From Myxococcales bacterium (GTDB taxonomy: Bacteria; Myxococcota_A; Polyangia; Haliangiales; Haliangiaceae), in assembly GCA_011526095.1 (NCBI GenBank), contig WYBA01000048.1, positions 1-33,804 on the forward strand: a stretch of 33,804 nt of DNA, in the 5' to 3' direction. Numbering within the stretch: the stretch's first letter is position 1; each line of letters starts with the position of its first letter. Position numbers and translations under genes: made by a program. The notes under the pieces are model-generated. The model had not been told where the DNA came from, ran no database searches, and saw only the letters and a program-made list of their open reading frames with translations. This document shows, piece after piece, positions 1-9,730 of the stretch.

Positions 1-1810
1 CGGGCACGACGATCACCTTCACCCCGGCCGCCGACTTCACCGGCACGGCGGGCTTCGACTACACCGTCTCCGACGGCGCCCTCACCGACACCGGCCACGT
101 CACCGTCACCGTCACCCCGGTCAACGATGGGCCGGTCGCCGCCGACGACGCCGCCACCACCGCCGAGGACGCCGCCGCCGCGATCCTGGCCGCGACCCTG
201 CTCGCCAACGACCTCGACGTCGACGGCCCCTCGCTCGCCGTCACCGCGGTCTCCGGCGCGACCGGCGGCGCGGTCGCCCTCGACGGCACGACGATCACGT
301 TCACCCCGACCGCCGACTTCACCGGCGAGGCCGGGTTCGACTACACCGTCTCCGACGGCACGCTCACCGACGTCGGCCACGTCACCGTCACCGTCACCCC
401 GGTCAACGACGCGCCGGTCGCCACCGACGACGCCGCCACCACCGCCGAGGACACCGCCGCGACGATCGCGGCCTCCGACCTGCTCGCCAACGACGCCGAC
501 CTCGACGGCCCGTCGCTCGCGCTGACCGCGGTCTCCGGCGCGACCGGCGGCGCCGTCGCGCTCGCCGGCGACACGATCACGTTCACGCCGGCCCCCGACT
601 TCGTCGGCACCGCTGGCTTCGATTACACGATCTTCGACGGTACGCTCACCGACGTCGGCCACGTCACCGTCACCGTCACCCCGGTCAACGACGCGCCGAT
701 CGCGGTCGACGACGGCGCGACCACCACCGAGGAGCAGGCCGCGACGATCGCGGCCTCCGACCTGCTCGCCAACGACACCGACGTCGATGGCCCGGCGCTG
801 ACGTTGACCGCCGTATCCGGCGCGACCGGCGGCGCCGTGCTGCTCACCGCCGGCACGATCACCTTCGTCCCGGCCGAGGACTTCACCGGCAACGCCGGCT
901 TCGACTACACCGTCTCCGACGGCGACCTGACCGACGTCGGCCACGTCACCGTCACCGTCACCCCGGTCAACGACGGCCCGGTCGCGATCGACGACGCCGG
1001 CACGATCCCCGAGGACACCGCGGCGGTGTTCGATGCCGCCACCCTCGTCGCGAACGACCTCGATCCGGACACCGCGACGCTGACGATCACCGCCGTGTCG
1101 GCCGCGAGCGGCGGCACGGTCGTGCTCGACGGCGCCACGATCACGTTCACCCCGGCGCCCGACCTGACGGGCGAGGCCGGCTTCGACTACACGGTCTCCG
1201 ACGGCGCGCTCTCCGACATCGGCCACGTCACCGTCACCGTCACGCCGGTCAACGACGCGCCGGTCGCCACCGACGACTCCGCCGCGACCGGCGAGGAGAC
1301 GCCGGTCGCGATCGCCGCCACCACCCTGCTCGCCAACGACGCCGACATCGACGGCGACACCCTCACCGTCGTCGCGGTGTCCGGCGCCGTCAACGGCACG
1401 GTCAGCCTGGCGGGCGCGACGATCACGTTCACGCCGGCGGTCAACTTCACGGGCGCGGCCCGCTTCGACTACACGGTCTCCGACGGCGCGCTGACCGACG
1501 TCGGCCGGGTCACGGTCAACGTCAACAGCGACAACGACCCGCCCGTCGCGATCGACGACACCGTGACGACCGAGGAGGACGTCCCGGTGGCGATCCCGAC
1601 CGCGACGCTGCTCGCCAACGACGCCGACCCCGACCTCGACGTGCTGTCGATCGCCGGGGTCCAGAACCCGGTCCACGGCGCGGTCGCGCTCGCCGCCGGG
1701 ACGATCACGTTCACGCCCGACACCGATTACATCGGCGAGTCGTCGTTCGAGTACGTCGTCACCGACGGCCAGCTGACGGACGTCGCGGTCGTGACGGTCG
1801 AGGTCGGCGC
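1..1810 (+). repeat. 282-bp in-frame tandem repeats
   Basis: The FDYTVSDG-type codons start at 54, 336, 618, 900, 1182, 1464 and 1746, six intervals of exactly 282 bp (94 codons). The hinge segment encoding HVTVTVTPVND is almost identical at DNA level in the first five units. Units after 1530 drift: the next spacing is 273 bp and the last unit is divergent. Such near-identical units can expand or shrink by recombination. Confidence 0.92.
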
Positions 1811-3767
1811 GATCGACGACGTGCCGGTCGCGGTCGACGACGCGGCCACGACCGACGAGGACGAACCGGTCGGCACCGTCGTGCTCGCCAACGACACCGG
1901 CCTCGGCGACGGCGTCACGGTCGTCGTGATCAGCGGCCCGGCCAGCGGCTCGACCGTGGTCAACCTGGACCAGACGATCACCTACCTCCCGGCGCCGGAG
2001 TTCTCGGGCGTCGACAGCTACGTCTACGAGCTCACCGACGGCGACGGCGACACCGCGACCGCGACGGTCACGATCACTGTCGAGAACGTGAACGATCCCC
2101 CGGTCGTCGCCGACGTCAGCGCGTCCACGACCGAGGACGTCGCGGTCGTCGTCACGCTCGCCGCGACCGACGTCGACTCGACCGCCGTCACGTTCGCGGT
2201 CGCGGCGGGCCCCGGCCACGGCACGCTCGGGCCGGTCACCGCGACCGGCCCGCTGTCCGCGACGGTGACGTACACGCCCGGCCTGAACTACGCCGGGGCC
2301 GATCAGTTCACGGTGACGGCGAACGACGGAGGCGTCACCTCGCTGCCGGGCACGGTGAGCGTCACGATCACCAACGTGATCGAGTGCAGCGACGGCGTCG
2401 TCGAGTCGCCCGAGACCTGCGACGACCAGGGCGCCGCGGACGGCGACGGCTGCTCGGCGAGCTGCGCGACGGAGACCGGCTGGTCGTGCGCGGGCGCGCC
2501 GAGCGCGTGCGAGCCGATCTGCGGCGACGGCCAGGTCGTCGGCGGGGAGGGCTGCGATGACCAGAACGGCGACGACACCGACGGCTGCACGGCGCAGTGC
2601 GCGGCCGGGCCGGTGTGCACGAGCGCCGCGATCGCCGGCGGCGACGCGTTCGCCGTCGATCCGGCCACCGGCACCTGCTACGTCGCGTTCGACGGCGAGG
2701 CGACCACGTTCGGCGCCGCGTACGCGGCGTGCCTCGCGCTCGACGGCCACATGGTGACGATCACGGATCAGGCCGAGCAGGACCTGGTGGCCGCGCTGCC
2801 GGCGGGCATCGCGTGGATCGGCGCGTCGGACGTCGGCGCGGACGACGACGACGTGTTCGACTGGGTGACGGACGAGGCGTGGGGCTACGACGCGTTCGCC
2901 GCGGGCCAGCCCGACGACGACGTGGGCGTCGACGGCCAGGGCGAGTGCCTCGCGATGGACGCCGCGGGCGAGTGGCTCGACACCAACTGCAACTTCACCG
3001 GCTTCGTCGCCGGCCGGATCTGCGAGCTGCCGGGCGACCCGTGCGGCGACGGCCTGATCCAGCCGAGCGAGACGTGCGACGACGGCGGCCAGGTGGACGG
3101 CGACGGCTGCTCGTCGAGCTGCCAGCTCGAGCCGGGGCGGCTGTTGCTGACCGAGGTGGACTACGACCAGCCCGGCACGGACTCCACCGAGTTCATCGAG
3201 ATCACGAACGTCGGCGGGCTCCCGGTCGACCTGACGGCGTACTCGCTGGTGCTGATCAACGGCGCCAGCTCCGGCAACGACGCCGAGTACTTCTCGTTCG
3301 GTCGCTCGGCGCGGATCCTGCTGTCGGAGGCACGTGACGCGAGCAACGTCAACGTGACCACGCTCGCGCCGGGACAGCGGCTGGTCATCGCGTCGAATAC
3401 CGTGACGATCGACGCCGGCGCGCTGCGCATCCGAGGCGGGGCGGCGGACCTGATCCAGAACGGACAGGGGTCCTTCAGCGCGACGGCTGGCGACGCGCTG
3501 GGAATCCTCGACATCGCCGCGACCCAGCTGGTCGACGCCCTCTCCTACGAGGGCAACGTGACGACCGGGACGATCGCCACCGGCCAGACCCGCGACTTCA
3601 CCGAGGGCTCCGGCGCGGGCCTGAACCTGTTCGGCGCCGCCGGCCCGAACGAGACCAGCGACTTCACCGGCTCGCTCGTCCGCGTCTACGACGGCGGCGT
3701 CCCGCGCGACACCAACGACCCGAACGCGGACTGGGTCGGCGTCGCGCCGCCCACCCCGGGCACCTGA
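1..3767 (+). CDS. Giant secreted cadherin-like repeat protein with lectin and lamin-tail domains (5' truncated)
   Basis: The reading frame is already open at base 3, so the gene begins upstream of the window; it ends at a TGA at 3765-3767, giving 1254 visible residues. From the N-terminal side it shows one partial and about eight full tandem-95/cadherin-like repeats (to about base 2380), each with a VNDxPVA hinge, a TFTP stretch and an FDYTVSDG-like strand. Then come two DUF4215-type cysteine repeats (about 2385-2615, CDDxxxxDGDGCSxxC pattern), a C-type lectin-like domain (about 2615-3035, with WIGASD and a late WLDTNC), a third cysteine repeat (about 3040-3130) and a lamin-tail domain (about 3140-3700, starting LLLTEVDYDQPG and containing EFIEITN). 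Such architectures are known from extracellular or surface proteins of myxobacteria; an adhesive role is inference. No membrane anchor or sorting tail is visible at the C-terminus. An ATG at 804 is internal and not a real start. Confidence 0.9.
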   Translation, partial: GTTITFTPAADFTGTAGFDYTVSDGALTDTGHVTVTVTPVNDGPVAADDAATTAEDAAAAILAATLLANDLDVDGPSLAVTAVSGATGGAVALDGTTITFTPTADFTGEAGFDYTVSDGTLTDVGHVTVTVTPVNDAPVATDDAATTAEDTAATIAASDLLANDADLDGPSLALTAVSGATGGAVALAGDTITFTPAPDFVGTAGFDYTIFDGTLTDVGHVTVTVTPVNDAPIAVDDGATTTEEQAATIAASDLLANDTDVDGPALTLTAVSGATGGAVLLTAGTITFVPAEDFTGNAGFDYTVSDGDLTDVGHVTVTVTPVNDGPVAIDDAGTIPEDTAAVFDAATLVANDLDPDTATLTITAVSAASGGTVVLDGATITFTPAPDLTGEAGFDYTVSDGALSDIGHVTVTVTPVNDAPVATDDSAATGEETPVAIAATTLLANDADIDGDTLTVVAVSGAVNGTVSLAGATITFTPAVNFTGAARFDYTVSDGALTDVGRVTVNVNSDNDPPVAIDDTVTTEEDVPVAIPTATLLANDADPDLDVLSIAGVQNPVHGAVALAAGTITFTPDTDYIGESSFEYVVTDGQLTDVAVVTVEVGAIDDVPVAVDDAATTDEDEPVGTVVLANDTGLGDGVTVVVISGPASGSTVVNLDQTITYLPAPEFSGVDSYVYELTDGDGDTATATVTITVENVNDPPVVADVSASTTEDVAVVVTLAATDVDSTAVTFAVAAGPGHGTLGPVTATGPLSATVTYTPGLNYAGADQFTVTANDGGVTSLPGTVSVTITNVIECSDGVVESPETCDDQGAADGDGCSASCATETGWSCAGAPSACEPICGDGQVVGGEGCDDQNGDDTDGCTAQCAAGPVCTSAAIAGGDAFAVDPATGTCYVAFDGEATTFGAAYAACLALDGHMVTITDQAEQDLVAALPAGIAWIGASDVGADDDDVFDWVTDEAWGYDAFAAGQPDDDVGVDGQGECLAMDAAGEWLDTNCNFTGFVAGRICELPGDPCGDGLIQPSETCDDGGQVDGDGCSSSCQLEPGRLLLTEVDYDQPGTDSTEFIEITNVGGLPVDLTAYSLVLINGASSGNDAEYFSFGRSARILLSEARDASNVNVTTLAPGQRLVIASNTVTIDAGALRIRGGAADLIQNGQGSFSATAGDALGILDIAATQLVDALSYEGNVTTGTIATGQTRDFTEGSGAGLNLFGAAGPNETSDFTGSLVRVYDGGVPRDTNDPNADWVGVAPPTPGT

Positions 3768-3806
3768 GCCGAGCGAAGCGAGGCGACCTCCGTACAGGCG
3801 CCGCGA

Positions 3807-3866
3807 GCCCGTCTTCGGGCGAGCCAGCCGATCGACAGAGCCTGCGAGGCTGAAAGCCTCACAGGC
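3807..3866 (+). terminator. Two successive hairpins after the repeat-protein gene
   Basis: The first hairpin has arms GCCCG (3807-3811) and CGGGC (3816-3820) around a TCTT loop. The second has arms at 3840-3850 and 3856-3866 that pair over 11 positions with one mismatch around TGAAA. Neither is followed by a T-tract, so intrinsic termination is only a guess from their place downstream of a stop codon. Confidence 0.45.
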
Positions 3867-3883
3867 CCTGAGGGCCGCGATTC

Positions 3884-3916
3884 CCGCCGGTTGCGCCACC
3901 CACGCGCAACCGGCGG
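3884..3916. repeat. Perfect 13-bp inverted repeat
   Basis: The arms CCGCCGGTTGCGC (3884-3896) and GCGCAACCGGCGG (3904-3916) are exact reverse complements separated by CACCCAC. It lies 29 bases before the ATG of the next gene, so in RNA it would be a stable leader hairpin, and in DNA it could be a protein-binding dyad. Together with the two hairpins before it, it fills most of the 178-base gap at 3768-3945. Confidence 0.8.
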
Positions 3917-3945
3917 CATGGCGTGGTGTCGACCGGCAGGATAGG

Positions 3946-5106
3946 ATGCCCGAGCCGACGCCCGCCATGGCTGCCCCCTCCGACGACGCATCCCCGGCTC
4001 CCGAGCGCCCCGCCCCGGGCGAGCCCGTCCCCAAGGACGCGCTCGACCCCGAGCTGGTCAGCCTGCGCCCCCGCACGCAGATCGGCCTGGTGACGTCGTT
4101 CGCGGTCGTCCTGTTCTGCGTCGTCATGGGGATCCGCCTGCGCGGCGACTTCGGGTTCGCCGGCGAGGGCGCCCCCACGCGCCGCGCCGCGACCGACGTC
4201 GCCGGCGGCCGCGCCGAGTCCGACACGCACGTCGAGCTCGCGGGCACGCTCGACCGGCTGGCCGCGATCCGCGTCCGCAAGAGCCGCGGCGCCAACGGGC
4301 TGCGCCTGGTCCCGATGCACGGCACCGGCGACCGGGTGTGGGTCGCGCTCGACGGCGACGGCTGGGCGACGCCCCACGAGGGCACGACCTACCGCGGGCG
4401 GCTGCGCCAGCTCGACGACCTGCCGTTCGCCGACGGGCTGCGCGCCGAGGTCGCGAAGCTCGACGCGCCCCGCTACGTGACGGGCGAGGAGCTGCGCCGC
4501 GCCCACCGCGCCGGCGACGCCCAGCTCACCGCGATCGCCGGCGACGCGTTCACGGTCGCGCCGGGCGACGAGGTCGAGGTCGTCGTCGTCGACCCGACGG
4601 CCGTCACCGTGTCGGCCTCGCTCAACGCGCGCCTGCCGAGCGCCGAGGCCTGGACCGAGGCGCTGGTGACGGCCGGCCTGGTCGCGCCCGGCACCGCGCC
4701 GCCCGAGACCGTCAACCGGCTCGTCCGGTTCGAGGTCCGGCGCCCGGACGCGTTCGCCTCGGCGACCGCCGCCCTGGCCCAGGCCGGGCTGTGGGGCGCG
4801 CGCCTCGAGCCGGTCACCCGCCGGATGCGCACGACCTGGGCCGAGGCCAAGGTCGGGGACGACGGCCTCGTCGTCGAGGGCGCGACGGTGCCATGGGCGG
4901 CGCTCGACGTCGTCGCGGTCCACGCGGCGCGCACCGTGCCCGGCGACGCCTGGGTCGTGATCGAGGGCGAGAGCCCTGCGACGTACTGGTACGTGCGGCC
5001 GCTGTACGGCGCGCTCGTGCTGTTCGGGCTGCTGTTCGGGTGGGCGCTGGCGCGCGGCATCAAGCGCGAGTTCCTCGCGCCGCGCGTCCCGACGCCGGCG
5101 AGCTGA
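3946..5106 (+). CDS. Membrane protein of unknown function with two terminal membrane segments
   Basis: This 386-residue protein is not one I recognise. It starts with a Pro/Ala-rich cytoplasmic-looking segment (residues 1-45), has a first membrane segment at about 46-65 (IGLVTSFAVVLFCVVMGI), a soluble region of about 290 residues, and a second membrane segment near the C-terminus (about 352-368, YGALVLFGLLFGWALA) followed by a short basic tail. The topology suggests a large periplasmic domain held between two helices. AGG at 3938-3940 sits five bases before the ATG; a second in-frame ATG lies at 3967. The gene converges on the SUFU-domain gene with only eight bases between stop codons. The high G/C at third positions supports that it is real. 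Confidence 0.75.
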   Translation: MPEPTPAMAAPSDDASPAPERPAPGEPVPKDALDPELVSLRPRTQIGLVTSFAVVLFCVVMGIRLRGDFGFAGEGAPTRRAATDVAGGRAESDTHVELAGTLDRLAAIRVRKSRGANGLRLVPMHGTGDRVWVALDGDGWATPHEGTTYRGRLRQLDDLPFADGLRAEVAKLDAPRYVTGEELRRAHRAGDAQLTAIAGDAFTVAPGDEVEVVVVDPTAVTVSASLNARLPSAEAWTEALVTAGLVAPGTAPPETVNRLVRFEVRRPDAFASATAALAQAGLWGARLEPVTRRMRTTWAEAKVGDDGLVVEGATVPWAALDVVAVHAARTVPGDAWVVIEGESPATYWYVRPLYGALVLFGLLFGWALARGIKREFLAPRVPTPAS

Positions 5107-5114
5107 GCGCGGCG

Positions 5115-5867
5115 CTACCGCTTGCGGCCGCCGCGCGGCACGACGCTCGGCCGCGCCGGGTCGATCCGGTCGATCACGCCCGCCTTGTCCATCTGCTCGA
5201 ACAGCGCGTCGGCGCCGTGCTCGAGCTTGTAGGTCAGCTCGTCGGCGTGCAGCGGGTAGATCGCCAGCAGCGCGACCGGGCCCGCCGGGGTCGCCACCGT
5301 CGCGGCCGCCTCGTCGAGGCAGGTCGGCGGCGCCACGATCCAGCCGGTGAACGGCACGCCGGGCGCGAGCGGCGCCGGTGGGTCGCCCGAGGGGATCGTG
5401 TGGCCCCACCCCAGCCACGTCCGGTACTGGTGCGGCAGCCGCGCGAGGATCTTCAGCCAGCGCACCGGGAAGTACCACCGCTCGTCGGAGAACGCGTCGT
5501 CACCGAGCTGCCAGTCGGGCGGCAGCCGCAGCAGCAGCTCGGCGCGGCGCGGGGCGTCGCCCAGCTCGGCGGGCACGGCCATCTCTCGCGCGCTCATCCC
5601 GGTGGTGAACAGCGTGATCGGCTCCCCGTCGCCGCGCTCGGGCTGCGGCGGGATGACGTGGACGTCGATGTGGACGAGGTCGGACACCAGCTCGTGCCAC
5701 ACGCTCGCCGGCGGGCCGAGGTGCGCGGCGAGGTGCGCCTCGATCGCCTCGACGGTGGCGGCGTCCTCGGCGACGCCCGGCGCGACGCCGGCCGCGTCCG
5801 CCGCTGCCTCGCCGTGACGCAGCACCCGGCTGCCACCGCGCGTGATCTCGGGCCCGTCCTTGGACAT
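5115..5867 (-). CDS. SUFU (suppressor of fused) domain protein
   Basis: The 250-residue product matches the SUFU domain along most of its length. Hallmarks read in order are the [17 protein letters not shown] block (about residues 58-74), [56 protein letters not shown] text (about 125-160, quoted here in parts: [18 protein letters not shown]), and [17 protein letters not shown] near the end. In bacteria SUFU proteins often stand alone or act as immunity proteins in polymorphic toxin systems (family knowledge). No toxin gene is adjacent here: its neighbours are an unknown membrane protein (convergent) and cysS (divergent, 41 bases between starts). The N-terminal 35 residues are family-atypical and Ala-rich. 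Function in this organism is unknown. Confidence 0.88.
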   Translation of the reverse strand: MSKDGPEITRGGSRVLRHGEAAADAAGVAPGVAEDAATVEAIEAHLAAHLGPPASVWHELVSDLVHIDVHVIPPQPERGDGEPITLFTTGMSAREMAVPAELGDAPRRAELLLRLPPDWQLGDDAFSDERWYFPVRWLKILARLPHQYRTWLGWGHTIPSGDPPAPLAPGVPFTGWIVAPPTCLDEAAATVATPAGPVALLAIYPLHADELTYKLEHGADALFEQMDKAGVIDRIDPARPSVVPRGGRKR

Positions 5868-5896
5868 GGCTCATGGTGTACAACGGTTCCCTTCCT

Positions 5897-5902
5897 GGAA
5901 GG
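5897..5902 (+). promoter_or_regulatory. Ribosome binding site fixing the cysS start
   Basis: GGAAGG lies six bases before GTG 5909. The upstream in-frame ATG at 5873 has no such site and would add 12 residues before the conserved [10 protein letters not shown] start of the family, so GTG 5909 is preferred. Confidence 0.65.
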
Positions 5903-5908
5903 CCCACC

Positions 5909-7432
5909 GTGACCACGCCCGCGCCCGTCCGCCTCTACGACTCGCTCCGCAAGCAGAAGGTCGAGCTCCAGCCGCTCGTCCCCGGCAAGGTGTCCATGTA
6001 CGTGTGCGGGCCGACGCCCTACGCCGCCGCGCACATCGGCCACGCGTACTCGGCGTGCTGCTTCGACCTGATCCGCCGCAGCCTGATCTTCCTCGGCTAC
6101 GACGTGAAGTACGTCCGCAACATCACGGACGTCGACGACAAGATCATCAAGGCGGCGGCGAAGACCGGGCAGGACCCGCTCGCGCTGTCGCGCCACTTCA
6201 CCGCCGAGTACAACGTCGACATGGCGCGGTTCAGCGTCATGCCGCCCGACGTCGAGCCGCTGGTGTCGACGCACATCGAGCCGATCGTCAAGCTGACCGA
6301 GAAGTTGATCGAGCGCGGCAAGGCGTACGCCGCCGACGGCGACGTGTACTACGAGGTCAAGACGTTCCCCGGCTACGGCAAGCTCAGCGGCCAGGCGGTC
6401 GACGAGCTCGAGGCCGGCGCCCGCGTCGACGTCGACGAGCGCAAGCGCGCGCCGGCGGACTTCGCGCTGTGGAAGGCGGCCAAGCCGGGCGAGCCGGCGT
6501 GGCCGTCGCCGTGGGGCGCGGGGCGCCCGGGCTGGCACATCGAGTGCTCCGCGATGACGTGGGCGCACCTGGGCGAGACGTTCGACCTGCACGGCGGCGG
6601 CAAGGACCTGGTGTTCCCGCACCACGAGAACGAGATCGCCCAGTCCGAGGGCGCGTTCGGCGACGGCACGTTCGCGCGCTACTGGGTGCACAACGGCTTC
6701 CTCAACTTCGAGGGCGAGAAGATGTCGCGCTCGGAGGGCAACGTGTTCGGCTGCGGCGAGATCGCCGCGGCCGTCGGCGCCGAGGCGGTGCGGTTCTACT
6801 TCGTCAGCCACCACTACCGCTCGCCGATCGACTTCGAGTTCCACGTCGTCAAGAACGCCGCCGGCGAGCGCACGGCGATCCGGTTCCCCGGGCTCGAGGC
6901 GGCGGACCGCCGGCTCGAGTACTTCTACGTCACGCTGCAGCGGATCGACGCGTTCGTCGCGCAGGGCGGCGACGGCGGCGACGGGCCGGTCGTGCCCGAG
7001 TGCGAGGCGCTGGTGGCCACCGCGCGCGAGGCGCTCGCCGACGACTTCAACGCGCCGGTGACCGTGGCGGCGCTCGGCGAGGCGGCCAAGCTCGCCAACA
7101 AGCTGCTCGACGAGGGCAAGGGCATCGCCAAGGACGTCAAGCGGCGGTCGCTGGCGCGGATCGCGCGCGACCTGCGCGCGGTCGGCAAGGCGCTCGGCGT
7201 CCTGCACCAGGCGCCGGCGGTGTACCTGGCGGCGCGGCGCGACCGGCTGGTCGAGCGCCGCGGGCTCGACGTCGCCGAGGTCCAGCGGCTGCTCGCGGCA
7301 CGCGCCGCGGCGCGCGCCGCGAAGGAGTGGGCGCGCGCCGACGAGGTGCGCGGTCAGCTCGCGGCGCTCGGGGTCGAGGTGCTCGACACGCCGCAGGGCA
7401 CCGACTGGCGCGTCGCCGACAGCGACGCCTGA
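5909..7432 (+). CDS. cysS: Cysteinyl-tRNA synthetase
   Basis: Class I aminoacyl-tRNA synthetase that charges tRNA-Cys in the cytoplasm. From GTG 5909 it has 507 residues. Visible motifs are the zinc-binding MYVCGPT with Cys33, the HIGH signature at 42-45, further zinc-site residues in HIECSAMTW (Cys213) and FPHHENE (His238/239), and KMSRS at 271-275. After DFEFHVV the region preceding the anticodon-binding helices carries extra residues (about 313-340, including [22 protein letters not shown]), which differs from the E. coli layout; I recall similar text in other myxobacterial CysS but cannot verify it here. The C-terminal part with [20 protein letters not shown] is typical. It is a stand-alone gene ending at a hairpin shared with the convergent gene downstream. 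Confidence 0.97.
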   Translation: MTTPAPVRLYDSLRKQKVELQPLVPGKVSMYVCGPTPYAAAHIGHAYSACCFDLIRRSLIFLGYDVKYVRNITDVDDKIIKAAAKTGQDPLALSRHFTAEYNVDMARFSVMPPDVEPLVSTHIEPIVKLTEKLIERGKAYAADGDVYYEVKTFPGYGKLSGQAVDELEAGARVDVDERKRAPADFALWKAAKPGEPAWPSPWGAGRPGWHIECSAMTWAHLGETFDLHGGGKDLVFPHHENEIAQSEGAFGDGTFARYWVHNGFLNFEGEKMSRSEGNVFGCGEIAAAVGAEAVRFYFVSHHYRSPIDFEFHVVKNAAGERTAIRFPGLEAADRRLEYFYVTLQRIDAFVAQGGDGGDGPVVPECEALVATAREALADDFNAPVTVAALGEAAKLANKLLDEGKGIAKDVKRRSLARIARDLRAVGKALGVLHQAPAVYLAARRDRLVERRGLDVAEVQRLLAARAAARAAKEWARADEVRGQLAALGVEVLDTPQGTDWRVADSDA

Positions 7433-7439
7433 AGTCCTT

Positions 7440-7459
7440 GCCGCGCCGGCACGCGCGGC
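7440..7459. terminator. Hairpin between two convergent genes
   Basis: Arms GCCGCGC (7440-7446) and GCGCGGC (7453-7459) are exact complements around a six-base loop. It sits between the cysS stop (7432) and the stop of the minus-strand gene (7466), a position where it could end transcription from both sides. There is no T-tract. Confidence 0.5.
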
Positions 7460-7465
7460 GCGACG

Positions 7466-8911
<1,446 letters not shown>

Positions 8912-9070
8912 GGCGACGGCTCAGGGTATCACGCCCCGCAAGACCGCGATCAGGGTTGTAATTCGAGGTTTCCGTTGGTACTCAGGACAGGAGCCGCGTC
9001 GCGGTTCCTCGTCTGTTTTCACGTTTCGCGCCGCGGCGGCGCCTCCAAACCTCGCCGCAAGAGTCATCCC
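8912..9070 (+). promoter_or_regulatory. Divergent intergenic region with weak promoter candidate
   Basis: This 159-base gap is clearly less GC-rich than its surroundings. On the plus strand TTGTAA (8956-8961) is followed after 17 bases by TACTCA (8979-8984), a poor match to a sigma-70 promoter that would serve the gene at 9071. No convincing element was seen for the minus-strand gene. Confidence 0.3.
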
Positions 9071-9661
9071 GTGTCTACTTCATCGGAGTCGCGTTTCGTC
9101 GAGCTGGTCCGAGGCTGGCTGGTTTCACTGCCACATGATCTGAAGATCGCCTACGAGGCCATGGACGACGAGAACCTCCCCCGTCAAGGGCGGGAGCTCG
9201 CGGCCGGCGCCATCATCTACGTCGTCAACCCGAACGACTTCGTGTCGGACCGCAACGAGGCGGTCGCGAGCTACGTCGACGACGCGATCCTGCTGCGCCT
9301 GGCGCTGCGCGACATCGTCGCCAAGGGCGCGGACGATGCGGTGGACTTCAAGGACCGGTTCGCGGAGATCTTCGAGAGCCTCGAGGACGAGCTCGCGCTG
9401 TGCCGCGGCGTGATGCCGGACATCATGCAGTGGCTCGAGGGCAAGCTCGACGGCCTGCGCGTGCTCGACCACAAGGGCCGCAAGGCGTTCAAGTACCTCG
9501 ACGACGACGAGGCGCGCGAGGAGCTGTTCGAGGACGGGCTGGTGTTCCGCACCGAGTACCCGGTCGACGACGGCAACATCCGCGACCGCCTCAAGAAGGC
9601 GTCGACGGTGACCGACGTGATGAAGCGCCGCCGCGCCGAAGAAGCGCGCGTCGGCGCCTGA
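9071..9661 (+). CDS. DUF1232 (YkvA-like) domain protein
   Basis: 196 residues from GTG 9071, chosen because upstream codons lie in the AT-richer gap and the text turns protein-like at VSTSSESRF. The segment ELAAGAIIYVVNPNDFVSDR followed by SYVDDAILLRLALRDIV (about residues 45-85) matches the DUF1232 pattern, in which a hydrophobic stretch with Pro-x-Asp is followed by a DD pair and a second hydrophobic helix. Family function is unknown. The rest (to residue 196) is a charged helical region, with EYPVDDGNIRDRLKKAS near the end. Only a weak AAGAG precedes the start. The gene runs towards murI and the two stops are separated by a 10-bp repeat array. Confidence 0.75.
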   Translation: MSTSSESRFVELVRGWLVSLPHDLKIAYEAMDDENLPRQGRELAAGAIIYVVNPNDFVSDRNEAVASYVDDAILLRLALRDIVAKGADDAVDFKDRFAEIFESLEDELALCRGVMPDIMQWLEGKLDGLRVLDHKGRKAFKYLDDDEAREELFEDGLVFRTEYPVDDGNIRDRLKKASTVTDVMKRRRAEEARVGA

Positions 9662-9680
9662 GCCACGGCGCCGATCGGGC

Positions 9681-9730
9681 TAGAGCCCGCTAGAGCCCGC
9701 TAGAGCCCGCTAGAGCCCGCTAGAGCCCGC
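9681..9730. repeat. Five exact tandem copies of a 10-bp unit, TAGAGCCCGC
   Basis: Copies start at 9681, 9691, 9701, 9711 and 9721; a partial sixth (TAGAG) starts at 9731. The preceding bases complete a dyad, CGGGCT-AG-AGCCCG (9676-9689), and each junction repeats GGGCT/AGCCC-like complementarity. Each unit carries CTAG across the junction, so stop codons occur in all three frames on both strands. The murI stop (9730-9732) lies at the last junction. Confidence 0.95.

Noticed and set aside
127..525. Pro/Thr-rich short open frames in the repeat region on both strands.
   Set aside because: They repeat with the 282-bp period because the DNA repeats; the cadherin-like frame alone gives domain-like text.
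5873..5908. ATG 5873 as the cysS start.
   Set aside because: It adds residues not found in the family, lies near the divergent SUFU start and has no ribosome site, unlike GTG 5909.
9681..9730. The 10-bp array as a CRISPR or replication-origin iteron array.
   Set aside because: Units are contiguous with no spacers, are too short for CRISPR repeats, and no initiator or cas gene is near.
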